From positions 496,001 to 560,000 of the forward strand of contig NZ_SZVI01000012.1 of the NCBI RefSeq assembly GCF_013416775.1: 64,000 nucleotides of DNA. The letters run 5' to 3'. Position 1 is the first letter of the stretch. The number at the start of each line of letters is the position of its first letter. Shown here in pieces: positions 39,234 to 48,777 of this stretch. Origin of the DNA: Rhodoferax sp. BLA1 (lineage in GTDB: Bacteria; Pseudomonadota; Gammaproteobacteria; Burkholderiales; Burkholderiaceae_C). The notes below the pieces were generated by a model. That model did no database searches and was not told the origin of the DNA. It saw only the letters and a list, made by a program, of their open reading frames with translations. Made by a program: the position numbers and the translations under genes.

Positions 39234-39427
39234 TGGACGACGATATAGCCTTCGTCCGTGATGGCCTTGGAAATCAGTTCAGGCGCACACGTGGAAACCA
39301 CCTCCACCTTATTGAGGTGTCGATCAATCGTCACTTCGGCTTTTGGATCAATCCCTTTGACGGCACGAGCGACTGCTTTTTCACAATGGCCACATGTCAT
39401 GCCCGTGACGGTGAAAGATTGGTTCAT
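39230..39427 (-). CDS. copZ: Copper chaperone CopZ (HMA domain)
   Basis: 65 residues from ATG 39427. One heavy-metal-associated domain: FTVTGMTCGHCEKAVARAVKGIDPKAEVTID, ligands in MTCGHC, ending DEGYIVVQ. Delivers Cu(I) to P-type ATPases in the cytoplasm. The TGA overlaps the cueR ATG (ATGA), so both are made from one transcript. The promoter upstream has a MerR-type 19-bp spacer. Confidence 0.95.
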   Translation of the reverse strand: MNQSFTVTGMTCGHCEKAVARAVKGIDPKAEVTIDRHLNKVEVVSTCAPELISKAITDEGYIVVQ

Positions 39428-39456
39428 AAAAACTCCTTTTAAACATTGGAAAGCAT

Positions 39457-39487
39457 AGCTTGAAGCCTCCCACCATGGGAAGGTCAA
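39457..39487 (-). promoter_or_regulatory. CueR-type promoter of copZ–cueR
   Basis: Minus strand TTGACC (39482-39487), a 19-bp spacer and CAAGCT (39457-39462). The spacer contains the dyad CCTTCCC-ATGGT-GGGAGG, close to known CueR operators. A 19-bp spacer is the hallmark of MerR-family activated promoters. Confidence 0.82.
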
Positions 39488-39513
39488 GGGTTAGAAGCAT
39501 GGAATCTTTGTGC

Positions 39514-39544
39514 TTGACCTTGCCACAGTGTCAAGGATTACGCT
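39514..39544 (+). promoter_or_regulatory. CueR-type promoter of copA
   Basis: TTGACC (39514-39519), 19-bp spacer, TACGCT (39539-39544). The spacer overlaps the dyad CCTTGCCA-CAG-TGTCAAGG (39518-39536). The -10 box ends only 7 bp before the copA ATG at 39552. Confidence 0.78.
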
Positions 39545-39551
39545 TGCCGGC

Positions 39552-41783
39552 ATGACTACTTATCCAACACAATCAATCGTCACTACTATTTCTGAACCAG
39601 TGGACATAGGCATAGGGGGCATGACTTGCGCCTCTTGCGTTTCAAGAGTCGAAAAGGCGCTCAGAAAAGTGCCAGGCGTTCAAGATGCCACCGTCAACTT
39701 GGCTACCGAGTCGGCCCGCATTTTGGCAGCACCAGGTGTGCACATGCAGGCGCTCCTGCGCCGTGCCGTGCGCGACGCTGGCTACGAACCTCGGGCCGCC
39801 GAGGCGGGTCTAGATGCTCAAGAAGCTTCACCTTGGTTGGGCTTTATGCCTGTGGCCATCGGACTGTTTCTGTCTATGCCGCTGACCGCTCCCATGCTGG
39901 GTGATTTGTTCGGACAGCACTGGATGCTGCCCCCGTGGTGGCAATTTTTACTGGCAACACCCGTGCAGTTCGGCCTTGGGGCACGCTTTTACAGGGCGGG
40001 CTGGCACGCACTCAAGGCCCGAACCGGCAACATGGACTTGTTGGTATCTATTGGCACGACAGCAGGTTGGGCGTTGTCGGTGTGGTTGTGGTTGACGGCC
40101 GAAGCAGGTGCCGTGGTTCATCTTTACTTCGAAGGCTCAGCGATTGTTATCACGCTTGTGTTGCTGGGCAAGTGGCTCGAAGTCCGTGCCAAGTGGCAAA
40201 CAACCTCCGCCATACGCGCACTCCATGCGCTACGCCCCAACATGGCTCATCTGCTGGGGTTGGACGGCGAAGTGGATGTTCCCGTGGCTGAGGTGCTTGT
40301 CAGTGACAAACTGGTGGTCAAGCCTGGCGAACGTTTTCCGGTTGATGGAACGCTGTTTGAAGGGCATACCGAGGTGGACGAGTCCATGCTCACAGGCGAG
40401 CCCCTTCCCGTAACCAAAGACGTGGGCGCAGCCCTCACCGGTGGTTCAATCAATGGCGAAGGGCGCATCGTGATGCAAGTCGGCGCAGTAGGCAACGAAA
40501 CCGTGTTGTCCCACATCATCCGGCTGGTGGAGGACGCGCAAGCTGCCAAAGCACCGATCCAGCGGATGGTGGATCAGGTCAGTGCGGTATTTGTTCCAGT
40601 GGTTCTGGTGCTGGCAGTCGCCACTCTGCTGGGCTGGTGGCTGACAGGGCATTCGTTTGAGCTCGCAGTGATTCGCGCGGTGGCTGTGCTGGTGATTGCA
40701 TGCCCCTGCGCATTGGGCCTGGCTACACCAGCAGCCATCATGGCGGGCACTGGCGTGGCTGCCAGGCATGGCATTTTGATCAAGGATGCCCAGGCCCTTG
40801 AGTTGGCCCACAAGGTTGATGTGGTTGCGTTTGACAAAACTGGCACGCTGACAGTAGGTAGACCCAAATTGACGAGCCTGTTCCCGTTGCATGGGATCTC
40901 CGAGGACGAAGTGCTGCAGATAGCAGCAAGTGTGCAAAGCGGTAGCGAGCATCCACTGGCGCGTGCTGTGGTGGCAAGAGCTCAAGAGTGTGGACAAGTG
41001 TTCGAAGCTCCCGAGAGTGTTCGCTCAATCGCCGGTCGAGGCACCGAGGGTGCGGTGGGTGCGCGTAATTTCTTGATTGGTAGCCTGAGATGGATGGAAG
41101 AACTCAATGTTGACACCCTCGCAGTGAAATCGCTGGCTGTTGAGTGGCAGAGCCAGGGTGCCACTGTTTCTGCGATTGCTGAGCGCACGGCACAAGGCTT
41201 GACTCTGCGAGCAGTAATGGCGTTTGGAGATGAACCCAAGCCTGGAGCGAAGGAAGCGCTCGCCACGTTGCGGCGACGCGGTATCAAAACCGTGATGATT
41301 TCTGGTGACAACCAAGGTGCTGCCGAAGTTATGGCACGTCGCCTTGGCTTGCGACCAGAGGATGGTGAAGTCATGGCGGAAGTGCTGCCAGGCGAAAAGG
41401 CCGCCAGGGTCATGGCCCTCAAAGAGGGCGGTTATACCGTTGCCATGGTGGGCGATGGAGTTAACGACGCTCCTGCACTTGCCGTTGCGGATGTTGGCTT
41501 GGCAATGGGCAACGGCACCGATGTTGCAATGCACGCAGCAGGGATCACCCTCATGCGAGGCGATCCCACGCTAGTCGTTGCCTCGCTGGATATTTCAGAT
41601 AAGACCGTTGCCAAAATTCGTCAAAATCTATTCTGGGCGTTTGCCTATAACGTTGCAGGCATTCCTTTGGCGGCGTTCGGCTTTTTAAGCCCAGTCATGG
41701 CCGGTGCCGCAATGGCTTTGAGCTCGGTCAGCGTGATGAGTAATGCACTGCTACTAAAGCGTTGGAAACCGGACAAACAATAG
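39552..41783 (+). CDS. copA: Cu(I)-exporting P1B-type ATPase
   Basis: 743 residues from ATG 39552. One N-terminal HMA domain ([23 protein letters not shown]), eight membrane segments, actuator TGEPLPV, ion site CPC ([13 protein letters not shown]), phosphorylation [11 protein letters not shown] motif (SEHPLARA) and hinge [10 protein letters not shown]. It exports Cu(I) from the cytoplasm. Divergent from copZ–cueR and controlled by a CueR-type promoter; the mRNA may be leaderless. A deleted second copy of part of this gene lies at 42,713-43,084. Confidence 0.96.
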   Translation: MTTYPTQSIVTTISEPVDIGIGGMTCASCVSRVEKALRKVPGVQDATVNLATESARILAAPGVHMQALLRRAVRDAGYEPRAAEAGLDAQEASPWLGFMPVAIGLFLSMPLTAPMLGDLFGQHWMLPPWWQFLLATPVQFGLGARFYRAGWHALKARTGNMDLLVSIGTTAGWALSVWLWLTAEAGAVVHLYFEGSAIVITLVLLGKWLEVRAKWQTTSAIRALHALRPNMAHLLGLDGEVDVPVAEVLVSDKLVVKPGERFPVDGTLFEGHTEVDESMLTGEPLPVTKDVGAALTGGSINGEGRIVMQVGAVGNETVLSHIIRLVEDAQAAKAPIQRMVDQVSAVFVPVVLVLAVATLLGWWLTGHSFELAVIRAVAVLVIACPCALGLATPAAIMAGTGVAARHGILIKDAQALELAHKVDVVAFDKTGTLTVGRPKLTSLFPLHGISEDEVLQIAASVQSGSEHPLARAVVARAQECGQVFEAPESVRSIAGRGTEGAVGARNFLIGSLRWMEELNVDTLAVKSLAVEWQSQGATVSAIAERTAQGLTLRAVMAFGDEPKPGAKEALATLRRRGIKTVMISGDNQGAAEVMARRLGLRPEDGEVMAEVLPGEKAARVMALKEGGYTVAMVGDGVNDAPALAVADVGLAMGNGTDVAMHAAGITLMRGDPTLVVASLDISDKTVAKIRQNLFWAFAYNVAGIPLAAFGFLSPVMAGAAMALSSVSVMSNALLLKRWKPDKQ

Positions 41784-41809
41784 GTTTTTATGCTGCGCAA
41801 AGCTGCTCT

Positions 41810-42124
41810 TCACACCTGCATATTCATGACATCTGTATATGCCTGGACAACCCTGTTGCGTACCTGCAAGGTCGCCTGAAACGCGACATTTGATTTAACA
41901 CCTGCCAACATGGTTTGCTCAAGGCTAACGGTTGGATTTTCGAGGGTGAACGCCGTGGTAAGTCGCCCAGACTCTTTTTGAAGATTGCTTGTTGAACTCA
42001 AGGCCTGCACCAGAGCATCCTGAAATCCGGTTTCAGATGAACCCTGACTTTTGCGGAGCGGTGGATTTAGATCCACGACAGCACGTATTAATTCGGGTGA
42101 CTTGATTGTGAGGTTCATGAGCAT
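41810..42124 (-). CDS. Orphan FliE-like protein
   Basis: 104 residues from ATG 42124 (MLMNLTIKSPEL). The C-terminal half closely follows the flagellar hook–basal body protein FliE: TVSLEQTMLAGVKSNVAFQA then TLQVRNRVVQAYTDVMNMQV, including the invariant QVRN and MQV end. FliE links the MS ring and rod and is normally encoded beside fliF. No other flagellar or type III secretion gene is visible, so this copy is out of place, between copA and copK2. It may be a stray fragment; the length is normal. Confidence 0.8.
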   Translation of the reverse strand: MLMNLTIKSPELIRAVVDLNPPLRKSQGSSETGFQDALVQALSSTSNLQKESGRLTTAFTLENPTVSLEQTMLAGVKSNVAFQATLQVRNRVVQAYTDVMNMQV

Positions 42125-42239
42125 GCCTATAGGCTGCAAATCGGCTGAGTTGAGGGCAAGTGCCCAACCGCCCAGTGCGCACGGCACTGGGCTCTAATGC
42201 GGGCAAAACCTCTTGGGTACGCCTGCACCGGTCAGTACC

Positions 42240-42521
42240 CTAGTTGCGGTTGTGTTTATAAATGCCTTGGGCCAGCTTAGCTACCTCGTCTCCTTTCATG
42301 GTGATCGATTGACCGTCTGCTGTTTCCATCGTTGTGCCTTCTTGCATGCGCACGGCTTTTCCGAACTGACTTTCCATGGCCATCTTGCCGTCTTTGAACT
42401 GATACACAGTTGAGCCGTCCTTGAGTTGGGTGGACTTCACGACATCGGTGTTGTCCAAAGCGAAAGCCGACAAAGCGGGCAACACAAGACTCAGAACCAG
42501 AATGGATTTACGAATTGACAT
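42240..42521 (-). CDS. copK: CopK-like periplasmic copper-binding protein 2
   Basis: 93 residues. Signal peptide SILVLSLVLPALSAFA; mature protein TQLKDGSTVYQFKDGKMAME, SQFGKAVRMQEGTTMETADG and SITMKGDEVAKLAQGI. Close to copK3, and its first codons and upstream region belong to a 215-bp near-identical repeat shared with that gene. Confidence 0.9.
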   Translation of the reverse strand: MSIRKSILVLSLVLPALSAFALDNTDVVKSTQLKDGSTVYQFKDGKMAMESQFGKAVRMQEGTTMETADGQSITMKGDEVAKLAQGIYKHNRN

Positions 42522-42574
42522 GATAAAACTCCTTCAAGATGATTGCAGTTCTCCCCGAAGTTTCTCGGGGACTG

Positions 42575-42595
42575 GTGACGCAACTGCTGCATCAC
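42575..42595 (-). promoter_or_regulatory. 5' leader stem-loop of copK2
   Basis: GTGACGCA-N5-TGCATCAC on the plus strand, one mismatch from the copK1 palindrome and 36 bp from the CopR box, as in copK1. A second hairpin CCCCGAA/TTCTCGGGG (42553-42570) follows in the leader. Confidence 0.55.
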
Positions 42596-42631
42596 TGGTG
42601 TTAATGTAGAAGTCCAACCCCAACAAAGGCA

Positions 42632-42647
42632 TGACCGCAAAATTACA
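42632..42647 (-). promoter_or_regulatory. Putative CopR box D (copK2)
   Basis: Minus strand TGTAATTTTGCGGTCA, 23 bp upstream of TACATT (42603-42608). Confidence 0.68.
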
Positions 42648-42712
42648 AAAAGGACGCCTAAAGAAAGTTTTCGGATCACATTGACGGGTTCTGAAAAACG
42701 ACATCAAGCATC

Positions 42713-43084
42713 GCGAACGTTTTCCGGTTGATGGAACGTTGTTTGAGGGGCATACCGAGGTGGACGAATCCATGCTCACTGGCGAGCCCCTTCCCGTAGC
42801 CAAAGACGTGGGCACAGCCCTCACAGGTGGCTCAATCAATGGCGAAGGGCGCATCGTGATGCAGGTCGGCGCAGTAGGCAGCGAAACCGTGTTGTCCCAC
42901 ATCATCCGGGTGGTGGAGGACGCGCAAGCTGCCAAAGCACCGATCCAGCGGATGGTCTATCAGTTCAGCGCGGTATTTGTTCCAGTGGTTCTGGTGCTGG
43001 CAGTCGTCATTCTGCTGACATGGCATTCGTTTGTGTGTGGTGAGTAATGCACTACTGTTAAAGCGATGGAAGGCTGCACAGTGA
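42713..43084 (+). pseudogene. Internally deleted copA fragment
   Basis: The first ~310 bp match copA from about 40,327 to 40,660 ([46 protein letters not shown]) at over 90% identity. The last ~50 bp match the copA 3' end ([10 protein letters not shown]). The intervening ~1 kb with the CPC, DKTGT and hinge motifs is missing, as is the N-terminus. Not functional as an ATPase. Confidence 0.92.
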
Positions 43085-43154
43085 AGCGTGGAAGTGGTGA
43101 CGAAGTGCTCTTGAAATTTTGCAGAACATGACACCCCATGTGCCTGGCGAACCA

Positions 43155-45533
43155 CTAAAGCCGAGCAGATCGCAACCGCAGTGCATTGCCAATAACCGAC
43201 ACCGAACTAAAGCTCATTGCCAAGGCAGCAATCATAGGTGACAGTACCCAACCGGTGAAGGGATAGAGGACCCCAGCAGCCACGGGGATGCCCAGTGCGT
43301 TGTACAGGAATGCAAACATCAGGTTCTGTTTCATGTTGCCGACAGTGGCATTTGAGAGTGCCAGGGCGATAGAAATGCCACGCAAATCCCCCTTGACCAG
43401 AGTGACCTGAGCGCTGTTCATTGCCACATCAGTTCCCGTTCCCATTGCAATTCCCACATTGGCTTTTGCCAGGGCCGGGGCATCATTGATGCCGTCACCC
43501 GCCATGGCCACGATACGGCCGTCCTTTTGCAGCTGCTCGACCAAATTGAGTTTGTCTTGAGGCTTGACCTCCCCATGTACTTCATCGATGCCGAGCTTTG
43601 CGCCAACTGCTTTGGCCGTGGTCAGACCGTCACCCGTTGCCATCACAATGCGGATGCCTGATGCCTTGAGTGTCCTGAGGGCCTCCATCGAACTGGTCTT
43701 GATGGGATCGGAGACCGCGAGCAATCCGGCGAGCTTTCCATCAACGGCAAGGTGCATGACGCTGGCACCTTCGGTCCGCAGGGCTTCAGCCTGTCCTTTC
43801 AACTCATCCACCGCAATCTTCATTTGCTGCATCAGAGTAGTATTTCCCAAGACCAAATGTTTTCCTGCAACTTGGCCTTGCACACCAATGCCAGAGCCTG
43901 ATTCAAAGTTCTCTGGCTTTTCCAATATGAGTTTGCGATCACGCGCGGCGGTCACAATGGCTGCCGCCAAAGGATGTTCGCTTCCCTGATCAAGGCTTGC
44001 GGCAAGACGCAAAACTTCGTCAGCTTCGTACCCAGCACTCGGCACCGTCTTTTCAAAACTTGGGTGCCCTTCTGTCAGAGTACCGGTTTTATCGATGATC
44101 AGGGTGTCGATCTTGCGCAGGTTTTCAATGGCTGCGGCGTCGCGAAACAGTATTCCCTGCGTCGCCCCTTTCCCAGTGGCCACCATGATCGACATGGGTG
44201 TGGCCAGCCCCAGTGCGCAGGGGCAAGCGATGATCAATACGGCGACGGCGTTGATCAATCCGTACACCCAGCTTGGCTCAGGACCCCAAAGCCCCCAACC
44301 AATGAAAGTGAGCATGGCGATGCTTACAACTGCCACGACAAAGTACCCAGCGACCTCATCCGCCATGCGCTGCATCGGAGCCCTAGAGCGTTGGGCCTGT
44401 GCGACCATTTGAACGATTTGGGACAGGACGGTGTCAGACCCGATTTTTTCAGCCTTCATCACCAACGCGCCACTGGTGTTCAGCGTTGCACCAATGATCT
44501 TGTCGCCCACGCGTTTGGTAACAGGCAGAGGTTCGCCAGTCAACATGGACTCATCGAGTGCACTGCTGCCTTCAGTGACGATGCCATCGACTGGAACCTT
44601 TTCGCCCGGGCGCACCCGCAACAAGTCACCCAGATGAACATGCGAGAGTTCAATGTCCTCCTCGGTGCCATCGGTTTTCACACGGCGCGCCGTTTTTGGT
44701 GCCAGTCCCAGCAGCGATTTGATTGCCGCTGAAGTCTGGGAACGCGCCTTGAGTTCCAGCATTTGCCCCAAAAGTGTCAGTGAAATGATGACCGCAGCCG
44801 CTTCAAAATAGACAGCCACCCGGCCCATGGAGATGAATGAATCCGGAAATACACCTGGCACAATGGTCGCCACCACGCTGTAGAGGTACGCTGCTCCAGT
44901 GCCAAGACCAATCAATGTCCACATATTGGGACTGCGGTTCATGACGGACTCTGCACCGCGTACAAAAAACGGCCATCCCGCCCACAGGACGATGGGCGTT
45001 GCCAGCGCAAATTCGACCCAACTCTGCACCGTCATATCCATCCACTGCAGGCGATGGCCCACCATCGCCAGCACAAAAACCACGGCAGTGAGAGGCAGCG
45101 TCCACCAAAAACGCCGCTGAAAGTCTTGCAGCTCTGAATTTTCCTCATCATCGAGCGCAGGCATCAGGGGTTCCAGCGTCATCCCACATTTCGGGCAGTT
45201 GCCTGGATGATCCTGGCGAATTTCGGGGTGCATGGGGCAGGTGTAAATCGTCCCTGCAACCGTTGGTGCAGCGGCCGTTTTGGCAGTGGGTTCCCCCATG
45301 TACTGCATGGGAGCGGCATCGAATTTCGTTTTGCACTTGGGGCCGCAAAAGAAGAACGTACGACCCATATGCTTGGATCGGTGAAAGGACTGGTCCGTCA
45401 CCGTCATACCGCACACGGGATCCTTCAGAGCCTCAGTGCTGCCTTTTTCGGTGCTATTGTCTGCTTGAGGCACAGCGCTCCCGGCGCCATGGTGGTGCGC
45501 ATGCGCGTGTTCGTCGTGTTGGTGGGTATTCAT
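43155..45533 (-). CDS. Copper P1B-type ATPase with YHS and heavy-metal-binding N-terminus
   Basis: 792 residues. His-rich start ([13 protein letters not shown]), a YHS domain ([23 protein letters not shown], about 37-75), a heavy-metal-binding domain ([28 protein letters not shown], 96-123) and then the ATPase core: [12 protein letters not shown] ([12 protein letters not shown]), [29 protein letters not shown]. This is the CopF/SilP-like layout of Cu/Ag resistance islands. It is last in a long leftward operon, 19 bp after the second TPM gene. Confidence 0.94.
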   Translation of the reverse strand: MNTHQHDEHAHAHHHGAGSAVPQADNSTEKGSTEALKDPVCGMTVTDQSFHRSKHMGRTFFFCGPKCKTKFDAAPMQYMGEPTAKTAAAPTVAGTIYTCPMHPEIRQDHPGNCPKCGMTLEPLMPALDDEENSELQDFQRRFWWTLPLTAVVFVLAMVGHRLQWMDMTVQSWVEFALATPIVLWAGWPFFVRGAESVMNRSPNMWTLIGLGTGAAYLYSVVATIVPGVFPDSFISMGRVAVYFEAAAVIISLTLLGQMLELKARSQTSAAIKSLLGLAPKTARRVKTDGTEEDIELSHVHLGDLLRVRPGEKVPVDGIVTEGSSALDESMLTGEPLPVTKRVGDKIIGATLNTSGALVMKAEKIGSDTVLSQIVQMVAQAQRSRAPMQRMADEVAGYFVVAVVSIAMLTFIGWGLWGPEPSWVYGLINAVAVLIIACPCALGLATPMSIMVATGKGATQGILFRDAAAIENLRKIDTLIIDKTGTLTEGHPSFEKTVPSAGYEADEVLRLAASLDQGSEHPLAAAIVTAARDRKLILEKPENFESGSGIGVQGQVAGKHLVLGNTTLMQQMKIAVDELKGQAEALRTEGASVMHLAVDGKLAGLLAVSDPIKTSSMEALRTLKASGIRIVMATGDGLTTAKAVGAKLGIDEVHGEVKPQDKLNLVEQLQKDGRIVAMAGDGINDAPALAKANVGIAMGTGTDVAMNSAQVTLVKGDLRGISIALALSNATVGNMKQNLMFAFLYNALGIPVAAGVLYPFTGWVLSPMIAALAMSFSSVSVIGNALRLRSARL

Positions 45534-45552
45534 AGTATTTCTGCAATGTTTG

Positions 45553-46053
45553 TCAGGTCAACAAGACCGGGGCATCGGGAAGCTCGTTAACGCGCGCTTC
45601 CTGCGCTGGGAAATACGCTCCGATCAGGTTGGCAAGTGCCGCAATGCCCTGCAATGCGCCGGCTTGGAACGCGGCACTGGAAAACGCCTTTTGCATGTCA
45701 TGGCAGATGGCGGCCCAAGTTTCATTGCCAGCTTTGGCATGGATTCCCCGGTCTGCAACGATTTCAACCGCATGGTCTGCCAGCAAAACGTAAATCAGGA
45801 CACCGTTGTTGTGCTCGGTGTCCCAGACTCGCAGTTGGGAGAACACTTCAAGGGCGCGCTCGCGCGAGGATTGGCCCTTGAGCAAGCGCATGCCGTCCAG
45901 ACCACCTTCCACGGCAAATCGAATCTCGCCGCCATGCTGTTGTTCGCTGGACTGGATCGCTTGCTCTATGGCGCGCAGGCTCTGTGGCGTGAAGGCCCGG
46001 TGCAACTGCCAATCGGTAAACAGCAGGTGTCGCATAAAACGCTGGATATGCAT
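45553..46053 (-). CDS. TPM-domain protein, soluble
   Basis: 166 residues from ATG 46053, which follows the preceding stop codon and has GGAAGG as ribosome-binding site. It matches the TPM (TLP18.3/Psb32/MOLO-1) domain: [52 protein letters not shown]. No signal peptide is apparent, unlike its partner upstream. TPM proteins are often encoded beside LemA; molecular role uncertain. Confidence 0.85.
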   Translation of the reverse strand: MHIQRFMRHLLFTDWQLHRAFTPQSLRAIEQAIQSSEQQHGGEIRFAVEGGLDGMRLLKGQSSRERALEVFSQLRVWDTEHNNGVLIYVLLADHAVEIVADRGIHAKAGNETWAAICHDMQKAFSSAAFQAGALQGIAALANLIGAYFPAQEARVNELPDAPVLLT

Positions 46054-46055
46054 GG

Positions 46056-46916
46056 CTACCACCTTCCCGACGCGCCGCCGCCGCCGAAACCACCACCGCC
46101 ACCCCGGAATCCGCCACCGCCGAATCCACCTCGACCACCACCAGAATAGCCTCCGACGCCACGAAGCAGTGTGCCTGCTCCAATCAATGTGACAAACATG
46201 GAAGCAATACCGGCCAAGATGGCATAAAGCAAGGTCCCAATCAACATCCAGGCAAGGCCAGTCACGATGGCCCCCGTGATCAAGGACCCACCAAACTTTC
46301 CAACGACATGGCGCAGCACACCGCCAACTCCCAGGGCCACAATGAACAGAAATGGCACGAACTGCCGAAGACTCTGATCGTTCCCTCTTGGGTTGCTCTG
46401 GGTTGCCGGTAGAGGTTCACCATCCACCACCTGCATGATCTGCGCCGTGCCGGCTTGCACACCGCCGTAGAAATCACCTTGCTTGAAGCGCGGCACGATG
46501 GTCTCGCTGATGATGCGCTTGCTGACGATGTCTGACAGTGCGCCTTCCAGGCCATAGCCCACTTCGATGCGTACGGTGCGATCGTCCTTTGCCACCACCA
46601 GAATGACGCCGTCATCTACCTTCTTGCGCCCCAGCTTCCATTGCTCGGCCACCCGCAAGGCATATTGCTCAATGCCTTCGGGCAGCGTGGTGGCAAGCAT
46701 CAGCACGGCCAATTGCGTGCCTTTGCGCGCTTCAAAGGCAGTCAATGCTTGTTCGAGCTGGGCTTTCTGCTCCTGCGTGAGCGTGCTGCTCTGGTCGGTG
46801 ACGTGTCCCACCAAGGGAGGCACTGCGACCTGTGCATCGGCAAGTCCTGGAACGAACAATGCAAACGTCAGCCAGACAGCAAGACACCCGCGGTGCATCG
46901 CCCCTTTGATGGTCAT
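46056..46916 (-). CDS. TPM-domain membrane protein, YgcG family
   Basis: 286 residues. Signal peptide (to about 28), TPM domain (VGHVTDQSSTLTQEQKAQLE, KVDDGVILVVAKDDRTVRIEVGYGLEG), hydrophobic segments near 195-245, and a long glycine/phenylalanine-rich C-terminal tail ending in GGASGRW. This is the YgcG layout. Start codon overlaps the lemA stop by 4 bp; a second TPM gene follows. Confidence 0.88.
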   Translation of the reverse strand: MTIKGAMHRGCLAVWLTFALFVPGLADAQVAVPPLVGHVTDQSSTLTQEQKAQLEQALTAFEARKGTQLAVLMLATTLPEGIEQYALRVAEQWKLGRKKVDDGVILVVAKDDRTVRIEVGYGLEGALSDIVSKRIISETIVPRFKQGDFYGGVQAGTAQIMQVVDGEPLPATQSNPRGNDQSLRQFVPFLFIVALGVGGVLRHVVGKFGGSLITGAIVTGLAWMLIGTLLYAILAGIASMFVTLIGAGTLLRGVGGYSGGGRGGFGGGGFRGGGGGFGGGGASGRW

Positions 46917-47545
46917 TTTGTGACTCCGGATGCAGCGCCTTTTGGCGCAGCCGCTGGGCGGTCAAAGCTGACGGACGGCGGCTTGGAGATTTCCTTCTCG
47001 TTCTCCACCGTGAAATTGGCTTTTTCTTTGTATCCAAACACCATTGCAGTCAGATTCGATGGGAATGACCTCACCGTCACGTTGTACTCCTGAACTGATT
47101 TGATGTACCGGTTGCGGGCGACCGTGATGCGGTTTTCTGTGCCCTCCAGCTGCGCCTGCAAATCCCTGAATGCCTGGTTGGCTTTGAGATTGGGGTAGTT
47201 CTCGGATACCACCAGCAGGCGCGACAGGGCTCCCGACAATTGGCCTTGTGCCTGTTGGAACTTCTGAAAAGCAGCGGGATCGTTGATCAGCTCAGGAGTC
47301 GCCTGTATGGACGTTGCCTTTGAGCGTGCCTCGACCACTTTGATCAACGTGTCTTGCTCAAACTGGGTCTCGCCCTTCACGGTGCTGACCAGGTTGGGTA
47401 CCAGATCCGATCGACGCTGATACTGGTTCAGCACCTCAGCCCAGCTGGCCTTGATCTGCTCGTCGGTGCTCTGAAAGCTGTTGTATCCACAGCCCGTCAA
47501 CCCAAGGATCGTGGCAGACACGATGAAGATGAGAAGTTTGCGCAT
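46913..47545 (-). CDS. lemA: LemA family protein
   Basis: 210 residues. Lipoprotein-like signal (LIFIVSATILGLTGCGYN) and the LemA domain: WAEVLNQYQRRSDLVPNLVSTVKG, ETQFEQDTLIKVVEARSKAT, GTENRITVARNRYIKSVQEYN and SFPSNLTAMVFGYKEKANF. LemA proteins are membrane-anchored helical bundles, role unclear. First of the lemA–TPM–TPM set upstream of the ATPase, all coupled by overlaps or short gaps. Confidence 0.94.
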   Translation of the reverse strand: MRKLLIFIVSATILGLTGCGYNSFQSTDEQIKASWAEVLNQYQRRSDLVPNLVSTVKGETQFEQDTLIKVVEARSKATSIQATPELINDPAAFQKFQQAQGQLSGALSRLLVVSENYPNLKANQAFRDLQAQLEGTENRITVARNRYIKSVQEYNVTVRSFPSNLTAMVFGYKEKANFTVENEKEISKPPSVSFDRPAAAPKGAASGVTK

Positions 47546-47581
47546 TTTTTGTGCCTCCGATATAAAAGAAAGATGCCAGCG

Positions 47582-47773
47582 TTATGCGCAGCAGCAGGCG
47601 ACTTTGTTATCCAGGCTGGACGGGCACCCAGATGTCTTCGAGAATCCAGAAGAGACCACACGTGTGCGGCCACTTGCCAGATCCACCTCCACACGAGTTA
47701 CACCAGGAACAGCTTGCAATGCTGTCGTGACATGTTTCACGCACGATTCGCATGTGATGTCGTGAACCCTCAA
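47582..47773 (-). CDS. Small HMA-like peptide with Cys-rich tail
   Basis: 63 residues from a TTG at 47773, with GAAGG just upstream. It has VHDITCESCVKHVTTALQAVPGVTRVEVDL, the first two-thirds of an HMA domain with the CxxC metal site, but the last beta strand is replaced by SGCPSSLDNKVACCCA. The Cys cluster at the end could be an extra Cu(I) site, or the gene could be a frayed copZ/merP. The frame is open upstream without homology. Confidence 0.6.
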   Translation of the reverse strand: MRVHDITCESCVKHVTTALQAVPGVTRVEVDLASGRTRVVSSGFSKTSGCPSSLDNKVACCCA

Positions 47774-47831
47774 ATCACCTTCGATTCCCTTTTTTCTATT
47801 TTGCGAAACAATCCCAGTAGCTCCACATGGC

Positions 47832-48488
47832 TCAGCCACCAGATGTCGCAGACGACTGATGAAAGTGCGGAAAAAAACGTGGCGTCTGCTGGGCGTAACG
47901 CGTATACATCTCGCCAAATTGCGACCGCATCTCTGCCTCTTCGGTGACTGCCAAGCGCCCATACATCGTTAGCAAGACTGGAAACATCAACAGGGTTAAC
48001 AAGGTCGGCCATTGCAATAGGAAGCCAAAGAGAATCAGGACAAAGGCCACATATTGCGGATGACGGATACGGGCGTAAGGTCCCGCCGTTGCCAATACGT
48101 GCCTGCGTTGGGCGTGGTACAGCACATTCCAAGCACTCGACAACAGGTAGAAACCCAGGCCCAGGAAGATATAACTCGCAATATGAAGAGGCCCCCAATG
48201 AGGATCACCCTTTTCGCCCAGCAGTGTGGACCATAAATGTCCAGCGTCATGGGTCAGGATGTCCAAGCCAGGGTATTTGGTTTGCAACCAACCGGACAGA
48301 AGATAGATGGTCAATGGGAACCCGTACATCTCCACAAACAGGGCCACGATAAAGGCAGAGAACGCACTAAACGTTCTCCAATCCCTGGCCGTTGCGGGTT
48401 TGAAGAAGCTGTAGCCAAACATGATGAAAATCGCTGAATTGAAGATCACCAACGTCCACAACCCATAGGCAGGTTGATCATGGCTCAT
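47832..48488 (-). CDS. Isoprenylcysteine carboxyl methyltransferase-like membrane protein
   Basis: 218 residues with five or so hydrophobic segments. The C-terminal ICMT/PEMT methyltransferase pattern is clear: TAGPYARIRHPQYVAFVLILFGFLLQWPTLLTLL then RLAVTEEAEMRSQFGEMYTRYAQQTPRFFP, with the RHPQY and EE motifs for SAM binding. Substrate unknown in bacteria; such genes recur in heavy-metal islands. ATG overlaps the DUF2933 gene by 4 bp. Confidence 0.87.
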   Translation of the reverse strand: MSHDQPAYGLWTLVIFNSAIFIMFGYSFFKPATARDWRTFSAFSAFIVALFVEMYGFPLTIYLLSGWLQTKYPGLDILTHDAGHLWSTLLGEKGDPHWGPLHIASYIFLGLGFYLLSSAWNVLYHAQRRHVLATAGPYARIRHPQYVAFVLILFGFLLQWPTLLTLLMFPVLLTMYGRLAVTEEAEMRSQFGEMYTRYAQQTPRFFPHFHQSSATSGG

Positions 48489-48766
48489 GCTGATTCTCCC
48501 GGCCGCGGATTGCTCGATTTGCTGGAATCATCAATGGGTGGACCGCCACCTTGACCGTGACCATGAGCTCCGTGTCCGTGGTGCATGAAGACATGCATCA
48601 AGGGACATGCCAACAAGAGCAGCCAGGGCAAAGCTCCTGCAACATGAGCCAGGTGCTCCGTCAACAAGTAATACGCAGCTGCTGCGCCAATCACCAATAG
48701 TCCCACGGCGTATCGGGAACTCCAAAAGCTTGGCGGTTGGTCTGGGGTTTCATGGTCATGGTCCAT
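48485..48766 (-). CDS. DUF2933 small membrane protein
   Basis: 93 residues: a short polar start, two hydrophobic segments (about 17-38 and 42-60) and a His-rich stretch (HVFMHHGHGAHGHGQGG), the DUF2933 pattern. Usually found next to copper ATPases and ICMT-like genes; the His cluster suggests metal binding. Coupled to the ICMT-like gene. Confidence 0.85.
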   Translation of the reverse strand: MDHDHETPDQPPSFWSSRYAVGLLVIGAAAAYYLLTEHLAHVAGALPWLLLLACPLMHVFMHHGHGAHGHGQGGGPPIDDSSKSSNPRPGESA

Positions 48767-48777
48767 GATTGGGCTCC

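Larger units (their letters stand above)
42485..42699 (-). repeat. 215-bp direct repeat, copy 1
   Basis: About 97% identical without gaps to 49775-49989 (offset 7,290). It covers the start of copK2, its leader, 5' hairpin, promoter and CopR box. The right end adjoins the copA pseudogene. Confidence 0.93.

Noticed and set aside
42534..42650. Conserved leader peptide (FYIN..DAAVAS) upstream of copK genes
   Set aside because: The shared residues fall on the conserved -10 box and palindrome, so DNA-level constraint explains them; starts differ and no ribosome-binding site is shared.
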